DNA of 26,088 bases from CAZDAW01 sp964503685 (GTDB taxonomy: Bacteria > Chloroflexota > Anaerolineae > Anaerolineales > Anaerolineaceae): NCBI GenBank assembly GCA_964503685.1, contig CAZDAW010000044.1, forward strand, positions 1 to 26,088, read 5' to 3'. The notes beneath the pieces were generated by a model. The model was not told the origin of the DNA, made no database searches, and saw only the letters and a program-made list of their open reading frames with translations. Both the position numbers and the translations under genes were made by a program. How positions within the stretch are numbered: the stretch's first letter is position 1; the number at the start of each line of letters is the position of its first letter. Positions 15,937 through 23,227 of the stretch are shown here, in pieces.

Positions 15937-18207
15937 ATGAATCAATTGCACAAAGAGTTCGTTAAGGAAATTGTTGATCACCTCAACGACTGGTTTACGG
16001 ATGACAGCCAGTTCGAGATGGCGCGGATGACAAAGAATTATTATCCATACACTCATATTTTCTCTCCCATCCAGATCAACCATCTCACTATCAAAAATCG
16101 GATCGTGATGGGGCCAATGGGCAATATCTCGATGGCAGAAGAGATGGGACGGCCGGCCAATAAAATGATTCAATACTTCACCGAACGTGCGCGCGGCGGC
16201 GTGGGATTGATCACATCCGGATTGATTCCCATCAGCCAAAACATCGACCCGACGGTAACGGAAGTAGGCGACCGCAGTTATTTTCCACGGATCGATTCTT
16301 CCCGGACTGTCTTTTCAGGTTGGCGCGATCTGGCCGAAAACATTCATGCGTATGGCGCCCGCTTTTTTATCCAGCTCACGCCGGGCTTAGGCCGGGTGGG
16401 TTCACCCGAAACGTTGATCAAGAAATACAAGCTGCCCATTTCTGCCTCGTGGAATCCCAATTTTTATCTTCCCGGTGTTCCCTGCCGCCCGTTGACCGAC
16501 GCTGAGTGCCGCAAGATCATTCGCGCCGGCGGGCAGGCGGCCGCTGATGCAAAAGCATGTACTATCGACGGCGTTTATTTGCACGGGCACGAAGGTTATT
16601 TGTTGGAGCAATTGACTAACCCGGCTTTCAATCGCCGCAAACTGGGACGATACGCTAACTGGCAAACGTTTGGCATCGACCTGATTAAAGAAATACGCCA
16701 ACGAGTCGGCCCCAATTATCCTATCATGTATCGCATCGATTTATCTCTGGCGCTGAACGAAACATACGGTGAGCGTATGAGCACCGTCAGCGGATTAAAG
16801 AATTTCAAAAACGAACGCACGGCAGCAATGACCCTGGAATATATGGAAAACCTGGTCAAAGCCGGCGTCGACATCTTCGATGTTGATCTGGGTTGTTACG
16901 ATAACTGGTGGCTCCCGCATCCGCCAAACTCGATGCCTTCCGGCTGTTTCCTGAAAGTGGCTCAGCTGGTCAAAGAGCATTTCGCCTCGATCAACCTGCG
17001 CAGCAACGCCAATTTGCCCGTACCTGTCGTGGCAGTCGGGAAACTGGGTTATCCTGATCTGGCTGAAAAAGCATTGGCCGATGGGCAGTGCGACATGATC
17101 ATGCTGGCCCGCCCATTACTGGCAGACGCCCACTGGGTCAACAAAGCTTACGCCGGGCGCGTTGAAGAAATCGTCCCCTGCATCGGCGATCAGGAAGCCT
17201 GCATTAACGAATTCGTCGAAGGCGGGCATCCGCAATGTTCGGTTAACCCGCGTACCGGATTTGAAGATATCTACGCTGCCGAATTGACACCAGCAGCAGA
17301 ACCCAAAAAAGTAGCTGTGGTTGGCGCAGGGCCAGCCGGCATTCTATGCGCTGCCATCGCCGCCCGCCGCGGCCACAAAGTCACTCTGTACGAGAAGAGC
17401 GATAAAATCGGCGGGATGCTCGTTCCAGGTTCGGCGCCGCGCATCAAATACGAAGTCGGCAACTATCTGGCGTATCTCAATCACACAATCAAACGCTGCG
17501 AGCAAGAAAACGGCTTAAAGGTGCATTTGAACACCGAGGTAACCGCCAATAAGCTCAAAGACAAAGAATTTGACAGTGTTATCATTTGCGTCGGCGGGAA
17601 GCCTGTCAGCCTGCCCGTTCCTGGCATTGACAGCCCGCAAGTCGTTCAGGCGGTGGATGTCTTGCGCTCTCCCAAACTGGCTGCTAAAGCGCGTGAAGTC
17701 GTGATTGTCGGAGGCGGAGCTGTGGGCTGTGAATGCGCTCATTTCCTGGCTTCCGAATTTGGCAAGCAGGTGACCATTGTTGAAATGCTGCCGGCATTTA
17801 TGCACGGTTTGTGCACCGCTAACCGCGGCCATATGATCCACGAACTGGAGAAACTGGGCGTCAAGCTGATGAATTGCACCCGCCTGAAATCAGTCAACCA
17901 GGGTACAGTCACGGTTTCCAGGAATATCTCCAAAACTGTTCCCGACCCATACAATACCTGGAATCCGATACTACCAGAAAACATCAAGAATCCTTTAGCC
18001 AAACCGATTCAGGATGAAATTGAAGATCAGACCCTGGAAGCCGATATCGTCATTATGGCAGTCGGCCTCAAACCTGATGGACAATTATATGAGACCTGTA
18101 TGCGTGAAAATGTTGCATCTGAAATCCGCCAGATCGGCGATGCGTTTCAGATCGGGCGCGTCTTCGAAGCGGTCAAGGCTGGTTATGCAGTCGGAAAATC
18201 CTTATAG
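15937..18207 (+). CDS. NADH:flavin oxidoreductase/2,4-dienoyl-CoA reductase-type Fe-S flavoenzyme
   Basis: This 756-residue protein has an N-terminal extension (1 to about 37), an Old Yellow Enzyme FMN barrel (about 38-400), an Fe-S segment and C-terminal FAD/NAD(P) domains. Family landmarks are FSPIQINHLTIKNRIVMGPM, LHGHEGYLLEQL, the Fe-S segment, GAGPAG (463-468) and VGGGAVG (591-597). The Fe-S motif, normally CxxCxxxC plus a distant Cys, here reads C415-IG-D418-QEA-C422 with C434, so one ligand is Asp. Relatives reduce enoate or dienoyl-CoA double bonds, act as bile-acid-type reductases, or demethylate amines. AAAGGA precedes the ATG. It sits 21 bases before the aconitase X large subunit, so a dehydration-then-reduction sequence is conceivable. 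Confidence 0.87.
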   Translation: MNQLHKEFVKEIVDHLNDWFTDDSQFEMARMTKNYYPYTHIFSPIQINHLTIKNRIVMGPMGNISMAEEMGRPANKMIQYFTERARGGVGLITSGLIPISQNIDPTVTEVGDRSYFPRIDSSRTVFSGWRDLAENIHAYGARFFIQLTPGLGRVGSPETLIKKYKLPISASWNPNFYLPGVPCRPLTDAECRKIIRAGGQAAADAKACTIDGVYLHGHEGYLLEQLTNPAFNRRKLGRYANWQTFGIDLIKEIRQRVGPNYPIMYRIDLSLALNETYGERMSTVSGLKNFKNERTAAMTLEYMENLVKAGVDIFDVDLGCYDNWWLPHPPNSMPSGCFLKVAQLVKEHFASINLRSNANLPVPVVAVGKLGYPDLAEKALADGQCDMIMLARPLLADAHWVNKAYAGRVEEIVPCIGDQEACINEFVEGGHPQCSVNPRTGFEDIYAAELTPAAEPKKVAVVGAGPAGILCAAIAARRGHKVTLYEKSDKIGGMLVPGSAPRIKYEVGNYLAYLNHTIKRCEQENGLKVHLNTEVTANKLKDKEFDSVIICVGGKPVSLPVPGIDSPQVVQAVDVLRSPKLAAKAREVVIVGGGAVGCECAHFLASEFGKQVTIVEMLPAFMHGLCTANRGHMIHELEKLGVKLMNCTRLKSVNQGTVTVSRNISKTVPDPYNTWNPILPENIKNPLAKPIQDEIEDQTLEADIVIMAVGLKPDGQLYETCMRENVASEIRQIGDAFQIGRVFEAVKAGYAVGKSL

Positions 18208-18228
18208 CAAGAATACGGGAATATCATT

Positions 18229-19524
18229 ATGATTCTCTCTCATGAAGAACAATCTATTTTGGACGGAACAAAAGGCAAAACTCTGCAAAAAGTGATGCAA
18301 TCGGTGGTCGCTTACGGCGAAGCTTTTGACGCCGAACAACTCGTCCCTATATCGGGTTCACCACATCTGGTCACTTCTTTCGGCGCCAGTATGATCAAGC
18401 CCTACTTTGAGATGCTGGATGAATTGATCGCCGCCGGATTGAAGACACAGGAATATTTCACCGTTGACCCGCGCCCGATGGAATACGATACGCTGCGCCC
18501 GGGAATGATCCAACGCATCGCATTCAATTTCATTTACGGCAAACAGGGCGATTATGAAAAACAACTTCAGGCCCTGGGGTTGAAAGATAACAACGCCTTC
18601 ACCTGCACCTGCTATTTGCCCGAAGTCGGCAATACGCCCAAGTTCGGTGAGTACCTGGCCTGGTCTGAATCGTCGGCTGTTGTTTACGCCAACTCGGTTC
18701 TGGGCGCCCGGACGAACCGCAACTCCGCCGGCATTGATCTGATGTGCGATATACTGGGTAAGGCGCCCCTGTTCGGTCTGATGACCGACGAAGGTCGGCG
18801 CGCCACCTGGCATATCGAGGTAAGGACCAGCCGCCTGCCCAATGCTCAACTACTGGGCAGCGCCATTGGCCTCAAGGTAATGGAAGATGTACCTTACATC
18901 AGCGGTCTGGATACGTTCCTGGGTAAAGGATTGAACCCTGCGACAGAGTCTTATCTCAAAGACATGGGGGCCGCCACGGCATCAAACGGCGCGGTAGGAC
19001 TTTATCACGTCGAGGGTATTACCCCTGAAGCCGCGCTCAATGGATCAGCCTGGCTGGTTCCCAATCATCAGACCTACGTCATTGACGATGCAGAATTGCA
19101 ACGGGTGATGAATTCGTACCCCTTGCTTTGGAAAGACTCCCGAGCGCGTCCGAAACTGGCCTTTATCGGCTGCCCGCACCTTTCCAAAGGTCAGGTGGAA
19201 AGCTGGATCGAACGTATCGAACAGGCGCTTACTGAGGCCAAACAATCCAAAGTAAACACGCCAACCTATTTAAGCACCGCGCCCGATATTGCCAGGGTAT
19301 TTAAGGAAGACGCCGCGACCTACCGGCGTCTGCTGGCCGAAGATGTTCACCTGACTACAATCTGCCCATTGATGTATATGAATAACCCCCTTTGCGCCCG
19401 CGATCCGATCGTAACCAACTCCAACAAATTACGAACGTACTCGACCGCTCGCTTCTATCAGGATGAGGACATTCTGAATATCCTGGTCAGCGGCAATTTA
19501 CCCCAAGGAGGTCAGCATGTCTAA
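18229..19524 (+). CDS. Aconitase X large (catalytic) subunit
   Basis: This 431-residue protein matches aconitase X. Hallmarks are CTCYLP (C126, C128), WSESSAVVYANSVLGARTNR (145-164), FIGCPHLSKGQ (C315) and TTICPLM (C379), which supply the Fe-S cluster cysteines, and VTNSNK near the end. Characterised members dehydrate cis-3-hydroxy-L-proline in bacteria or phosphomevalonate in archaea. The swivelling small domain is encoded separately by the next gene, overlapping by 8 bases. The ribosome site is weak, so coupling to the upstream flavoenzyme is plausible. A squalene-synthase-family gene in the same unit makes an isoprenoid substrate worth testing, but nothing in the sequence proves it. Confidence 0.87.
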   Translation: MILSHEEQSILDGTKGKTLQKVMQSVVAYGEAFDAEQLVPISGSPHLVTSFGASMIKPYFEMLDELIAAGLKTQEYFTVDPRPMEYDTLRPGMIQRIAFNFIYGKQGDYEKQLQALGLKDNNAFTCTCYLPEVGNTPKFGEYLAWSESSAVVYANSVLGARTNRNSAGIDLMCDILGKAPLFGLMTDEGRRATWHIEVRTSRLPNAQLLGSAIGLKVMEDVPYISGLDTFLGKGLNPATESYLKDMGAATASNGAVGLYHVEGITPEAALNGSAWLVPNHQTYVIDDAELQRVMNSYPLLWKDSRARPKLAFIGCPHLSKGQVESWIERIEQALTEAKQSKVNTPTYLSTAPDIARVFKEDAATYRRLLAEDVHLTTICPLMYMNNPLCARDPIVTNSNKLRTYSTARFYQDEDILNILVSGNLPQGGQHV

Positions 19525-19960
19525 AATATTCAAAGGGCGTCCCATTCTTTCCGGCGAATGCAGCGGCGAGGCGCTGGTCAGCCGCGCCGGCTTTAATACC
19601 CTGGCGTCCTTCCAGAAGAGCGTCATCTTACGCTCAAAGAACGCCGTGTGCGCTGACCAAAACAACCCCGACCTCTTTCAAAAAGTGATGACCGGAAAAA
19701 TCCTCTGCCTGCCGCAGACTATCGGCTCAACAACCGGCGGACTGGTGATCCAGACCATCGCCAAACTGGGAATCGGACCGAAGGCATTTCTATTTTCCGA
19801 GCATATCGATTCGCTGGCTGCCGCCGGCGTGATCCTTGCAGATATCTGGACCGGCCGCCGCTTCATCGTCGTTGACCAACTGGGTGATGAATTTTTGCAA
19901 ACCGTGCAGAGCGGTCAATCCGTGACCATCAAATCAGATGGGACGGTTGAAATCGCCTGA
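19517..19960 (+). CDS. Aconitase X small (swivel, DUF126) subunit
   Basis: The 147-residue protein fits the aconitase X swivelling domain: FKGRPILSGECSGEALVS at the N-terminus, GKILCLPQTIGSTTGGLVIQ (60-79) in place of the usual GRGSSSGS loop, and GVILADIWTGRRFIVVD near the end. It forms the lid of the active site with the large subunit. AAGGAGG (19505-19511) lies inside the large-subunit gene, 5 bases before this ATG. The pair therefore should be made in equal amounts. A strong terminator follows 20 bases downstream. Confidence 0.86.
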   Translation: MSKIFKGRPILSGECSGEALVSRAGFNTLASFQKSVILRSKNAVCADQNNPDLFQKVMTGKILCLPQTIGSTTGGLVIQTIAKLGIGPKAFLFSEHIDSLAAAGVILADIWTGRRFIVVDQLGDEFLQTVQSGQSVTIKSDGTVEIA

Positions 19961-19980
19961 AACATGCGAAGAAACTGATT

Positions 19981-20018
19981 AAAAATGCAGGGCGGCTGTG
20001 AAAGCGCCCTGCATTTTT
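19981..20018. terminator. Bidirectional intrinsic terminator
   Basis: A perfect 14-bp stem, AAAAATGCAGGGCG (19981-19994) with its complement at 20005-20018, encloses a 10-base loop. T-runs on both strands allow it to serve the convergent aconitase X and msrP genes. Confidence 0.88.
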
Positions 20019-20033
20019 GATTCAAAATCGACC

Positions 20034-21008
20034 TCAATAAAATTTCATCAAATCCATATCCTTGTATAGTCCGGCTACCTGCTTTTCGTAGCCGTTGAAC
20101 AAAGTCGTATCGACCAGTCCATTTTCCCCGATACGTTGCTCTTTTGCCTGCGACCAGCGCGGGTGAGATTTACCAGGGTTGACATTGGAATAAAATCCAT
20201 ATTCAGCAGGGTTGATCAACGACCAGAACGTGGCGGGTTGATCCTTAACCAGCTCGATTTTAACGATCGACTTGATACTCTTGAAACCATATTTCCAGGG
20301 CGCCACCAGGCGCAGCGGCCCGCCGTTTTGCGGCAGCAAGTCTTTGCCGTAAATCCCTGTCGCCAGCAGGGTCAGGTCGTGCATGGCTTCGTCCAGACGC
20401 AATCCCTCCTGATAAGGCCAGGGATACGACCTGTCTTTCAACCCGGGCATTTCCTCCGGCCTGAAAACCGTCTCGAAGCGGACATACTGCGCTGCGCTGG
20501 TCGGCTCAACCTCTTTCAACAACTCAGCCAGAGGAAAACCCGTCCAGGGAATCACCATCGACCAGGCTTCGACGCAACGCATGCGGTAAACGCGTTCCTG
20601 CCGGGTAAACTTCTTCAGGATGTCTTCAAGGGTAAACGTCTTCGGTTTGTTCACCAGTCCACTTACCTGCACTTCCCACGGCGAAGTGCGGAAACCCTTT
20701 GCCAGTTCAGCAACTCTATTCTGACGGGTGGTGAATTCATAATAATTGTTATGGCGGGTAATCAAATCATAAGATGTCAGCGGATTTCCATATTCATCGG
20801 TCAGGATATCAGGCAAGGCCGCCCCTGTGGCAGCCGGTGAAGCGGCTGCATCTTCCACGACTTTTGGCGGTAAGCCGGCGCAGGCCGCCAGCAACGCCCC
20901 CGCGCCGACAACTCCGGCCAGTTTCAAGAAATTACGGCGGGAATGATAGACATGCTCGGCAGTGATTTCCGATGACTTTATATCATCCGGGTAATGAAGT
21001 TTGCTCAT
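20034..21008 (-). CDS. msrP: Protein-methionine-sulfoxide reductase catalytic subunit MsrP (YedY-like molybdoenzyme)
   Basis: The 324-residue precursor carries a twin-arginine signal (SRRNFLKLAG, 23-32) that ends in a lipobox (LLAAC, C43), so it is probably exported folded and then lipid-anchored. The sulfite-oxidase-fold core follows. RMRCVEAWSM contains C145, the expected molybdenum ligand, followed by IPWTGFPLAELL. Later blocks YPWPYQEGLRLDEAMHDLTLLATG and PLRLVAPWKYGFKS are typical of MsrP. It repairs oxidised methionine in extracytoplasmic proteins using electrons from the haem membrane protein MsrQ. No msrQ gene adjoins. An AGAGG ribosome site precedes the ATG. Confidence 0.9.
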   Translation of the reverse strand: MSKLHYPDDIKSSEITAEHVYHSRRNFLKLAGVVGAGALLAACAGLPPKVVEDAAASPAATGAALPDILTDEYGNPLTSYDLITRHNNYYEFTTRQNRVAELAKGFRTSPWEVQVSGLVNKPKTFTLEDILKKFTRQERVYRMRCVEAWSMVIPWTGFPLAELLKEVEPTSAAQYVRFETVFRPEEMPGLKDRSYPWPYQEGLRLDEAMHDLTLLATGIYGKDLLPQNGGPLRLVAPWKYGFKSIKSIVKIELVKDQPATFWSLINPAEYGFYSNVNPGKSHPRWSQAKEQRIGENGLVDTTLFNGYEKQVAGLYKDMDLMKFY

Positions 21009-21197
21009 TTAAGCCTCTTTCTATCAAAACAAATGACGCGATTACGTATATTCTACTTATAAGATATATTTACTCATATTATATACCTAACCATCTCCTG
21101 ATGCAAATTACCGATTTATCCTGTTCAGCAGGGTTCGCAGCAACAAAACTGGCGCGTCGCTGTTGTGGACTCCTGACTGCTCTTTTCGAATTAAACC

Positions 21198-21225
21198 TTG
21201 ACGTTTTCAGATGAATTGTTATAAT
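21198..21225 (+). promoter_or_regulatory. Promoter of the Fur/Zur-family regulator gene
   Basis: TTGACG (21198-21203) and a perfect TATAAT (21220-21225) are 16 bases apart. The start site would fall near 21232, inside the inverted repeats that follow, and excludes the alternative TTG start at 21225. Confidence 0.7.
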
Positions 21226-21249
21226 TGAAAAACGTTTTCATTTTCAATT
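21223..21249. promoter_or_regulatory. Nested inverted repeats, candidate Zur/Fur operator
   Basis: AATTGAAAA (21223-21231) and TTTTCAATT (21241-21249) form an outer inverted repeat. TGAAAA-ACG-TTTTCA (21226-21240) forms an inner one sharing the left arm. ACGTTTTCA also occurs at 21201-21209, 31 bases upstream of its copy at 21232-21240. The site overlaps the -10 element and the probable start site, as expected for autorepression by a dimeric regulator. Confidence 0.6.
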
Positions 21250-21257
21250 GGCGCGCC

Positions 21258-21701
21258 ATGAAAGATACCTTACAAACAGCCGATCAGTGGATAACCCTTT
21301 TGCAGGACAGCGGATCGAGGGATACCGCCGCCCGGCGGACGATCGTTGAAATCCTTCTCAACACACCGCGCGCTCTGGAGCCGCTGGAGATATTCGAGAT
21401 CGGCCGCAAACGCCAGGCCAGGCTGGGTCTGGTCACCGTTTACCGCACACTCGAAAAGCTGGAGGAACTGGGATTGATTCAGCGCGTTCACCAGCCCGGC
21501 GGATGCAACAAGTATCTGCGCGCCGCTCAGGGACACCAGCATTTGTTGATCTGCACAATTTGCGGTAAAGCGGAATTTTTCGGAGGCGGCGACATCACCC
21601 CATTAATGGACAACATCGCCCAGCGCACCGGTTTTCAGATCACTGAGCATTGGCTCCAGTTATTCGGTCAGTGCAGCGACTGTCGATTAAAGCAAAGATA
21701 A
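21258..21701 (+). CDS. Fur-family transcriptional regulator, probably zinc-responsive (Zur)
   Basis: This 147-residue protein has the Fur winged-helix domain (about 1-85), with LGLVTVYRTLEKLEELGLIQRV as recognition helix and wing. The dimerisation domain carries GHQHLLICTICGKAEFF and a C-terminal CSDC. The two CxxC pairs form the structural zinc site and HQH belongs to the sensory site. Placement before a zinc-type binding lipoprotein favours Zur over Fur or PerR, by context. I chose ATG 21258 because the promoter -10 covers the upstream TTG; no clear Shine-Dalgarno sequence is seen and the leader would be about 26 bases. It is divergent from msrP and probably autoregulated through the repeats at its start site. 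Confidence 0.85.
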   Translation: MKDTLQTADQWITLLQDSGSRDTAARRTIVEILLNTPRALEPLEIFEIGRKRQARLGLVTVYRTLEKLEELGLIQRVHQPGGCNKYLRAAQGHQHLLICTICGKAEFFGGGDITPLMDNIAQRTGFQITEHWLQLFGQCSDCRLKQR

Positions 21702-21715
21702 CAAATAAAAATTCT

Positions 21716-21738
21716 ATTCGGGGCAACCGAATTTTTTT
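21716..21738 (+). terminator. Intrinsic terminator/attenuator between the regulator and zinc-binding lipoprotein genes
   Basis: ATTCGG and CCGAAT form a 6-bp stem around GGCAA, followed by seven T. The GGAGG ribosome site of the next gene (21739-21743) begins immediately after the T-run, so readthrough would decide its expression unless a separate promoter exists. Confidence 0.7.
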
Positions 21739-21748
21739 GGAGGCATAA

Positions 21749-23119
21749 ATGAAAAAGGGTTTCATTACCATTATCAATCTGGCAATCATCAGCGGCATCG
21801 CCCTTGCCGCCTGCCAACCAGGCGCAGCCGGGCAGGCTTTAACCAACGCCTCGCCGACTGAAATCAAAGCGCTGGCGGTCGAATCGTTCATCGCCGATAT
21901 GGCGCAGAATGTGGCCGGCGAGCGAATAAAGATCGACACGCTGATGCCGATCGGTTTAGACCCACACGCCTTTGAACCCACACCGCAGGATGTGGCAAAG
22001 ATCAGCGACAGCCGGATCTTAATCGTCAACGGCGCTGGCTTTGAAGAATGGCTCGATGAAGTCATCGCCAACGCCGGCGGCGAGCGAACTCTTATCGAAG
22101 CGGCAGCCGGTTTGCAAAGCCGTACAGCCCGTGAAGGCGAAGAAGCCGAGATGAGCCCGAAAGAAAAAGCGGAAGAACTGTGTGCAACACTGGCCGATAA
22201 GCCGCTCAAAGAGGAGAAACAAGCAGGATCCGACGCCAACAGCGCAATCGAACTACACCACGAACACGAAAGCGATCACGAACATAAAGCCGAACTGCTA
22301 TCGCTGAAGCTCAATTCGCAGACAGACAGCAGTTTTGCAGGTTTTGTCAGGATGAACGTTGAAGAGGAAGGCGATACAGTCATCGCTGCCGGACCAGGCG
22401 AGTTGAAGCTAACCACAACCGAAGGCAGCCCGGTGGAGGTCGAAGAGACGCTCACGCTCAACTGCGCCGGAGTCAATCAGGCGCTGATCGCCGAACTGAC
22501 TCCCGGAGAATATCTGCTAAAATTGAGCGGATTCCAAAGCGAAACCACCCCCCTGCTGGCAGGCCCGATCGCGGGTCACCACCATCATCAAGGCGACCCG
22601 CACTTCTGGCTCGATCCGATTAATGCGATCAAGTACGTTGAAAACATCCGCGATGGATTGATTCAGGCTGATCCCGCAGGCAAAGAGATTTATACGCAAA
22701 ACGCGGCCAACTACATTGCCAAACTCAAAGACCTGGATCAATTCATCCAACAGGAAGTCTCTATCGTTCCCCCTGAAAAGAGACTGATAGTCACCAACCA
22801 CGAGAGCTTTGGTTATTTTGCCGACCGCTACGGGTTTAAAATCATCGGAACCATTATTCCCAGTGTGAGTACAAACGCTTCCCCCTCGGCGCAGCAATTG
22901 GCGCGCCTGATCGATCATATCAAAGGGGCAAAAGCAACCGCCATCTTTCTGGAAACAGGCAGCAATCCGAATCTTGCCAAACAGATTGCCCAAGAGACCG
23001 GCATCAAAGTCGTCAGCGAACTTTTCACGCATTCGATCACTGAAGCGGGAGGCAAAGCGCCCACTTACATCGATATGATGAAATACAACGTCAAAGCCAT
23101 CGTCAATGCGTTGAAGTAA
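21749..23119 (+). CDS. Zinc/manganese ABC transporter substrate-binding lipoprotein (ZnuA/AdcA-like) with large insertion
   Basis: This 456-residue lipoprotein (LAAC, C22) belongs to the TroA/ZnuA cluster. Metal residues are placed at H73 (GLDPHAFEPTP), H285 (GDPHFWLDP), H351 (NHESFGYF) and E424 (SELFTH). Between the first and second ligands, where ZnuA usually has a short His-rich loop, there are about 155 residues. This stretch holds a charged segment, HHEHESDHEHK (170-180), a beta-rich segment (about 185-268) and GHHHH (276-280). It should bind zinc outside the membrane and deliver it to a ZnuBC-type permease. Neither znuB nor znuC is adjacent. Proximity to the Fur/Zur-family gene supports zinc control. 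GGAGG precedes the ATG. Confidence 0.88.
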   Translation: MKKGFITIINLAIISGIALAACQPGAAGQALTNASPTEIKALAVESFIADMAQNVAGERIKIDTLMPIGLDPHAFEPTPQDVAKISDSRILIVNGAGFEEWLDEVIANAGGERTLIEAAAGLQSRTAREGEEAEMSPKEKAEELCATLADKPLKEEKQAGSDANSAIELHHEHESDHEHKAELLSLKLNSQTDSSFAGFVRMNVEEEGDTVIAAGPGELKLTTTEGSPVEVEETLTLNCAGVNQALIAELTPGEYLLKLSGFQSETTPLLAGPIAGHHHHQGDPHFWLDPINAIKYVENIRDGLIQADPAGKEIYTQNAANYIAKLKDLDQFIQQEVSIVPPEKRLIVTNHESFGYFADRYGFKIIGTIIPSVSTNASPSAQQLARLIDHIKGAKATAIFLETGSNPNLAKQIAQETGIKVVSELFTHSITEAGGKAPTYIDMMKYNVKAIVNALK

Positions 23120-23168
23120 AAATTCCAGGGCCATGATTGACGCCTGAAAGACGTCTCGATCAAAAATC

Positions 23169-23207
23169 AAAAAGCACCCGATCTATGATACCGATCGGAT
23201 GCTTTTT
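23169..23207. terminator. Bidirectional terminator after the zinc-binding lipoprotein gene
   Basis: AAAAAGCACCCGATC (23169-23183) pairs with GATCGGATGCTTTTT (23193-23207) with one mismatch around a 9-base loop. T-runs on both strands suit the convergent SIS-domain gene. Confidence 0.82.
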
Positions 23208-23227
23208 ATTCGATAATGAACGCCTGC

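Noticed and set aside
16582..16607. HGHEGYLL in the flavoenzyme barrel as a lost catalytic His
   Set aside because: As I recall, an HEGYLL form is usual in the BaiCD/enoate-reductase branch in place of AHGYLL, so it is probably a normal subfamily feature.
20136..20840. 234-codon plus-strand open frame
   Set aside because: It is antisense to msrP, whose Tat signal and molybdenum-site motifs are clear; the composition is Arg/Gln-rich as expected of a shadow frame.
22517..23170. 217-codon minus-strand open frame
   Set aside because: It is antisense to the zinc-binding lipoprotein gene and enters the terminator; no family resemblance.
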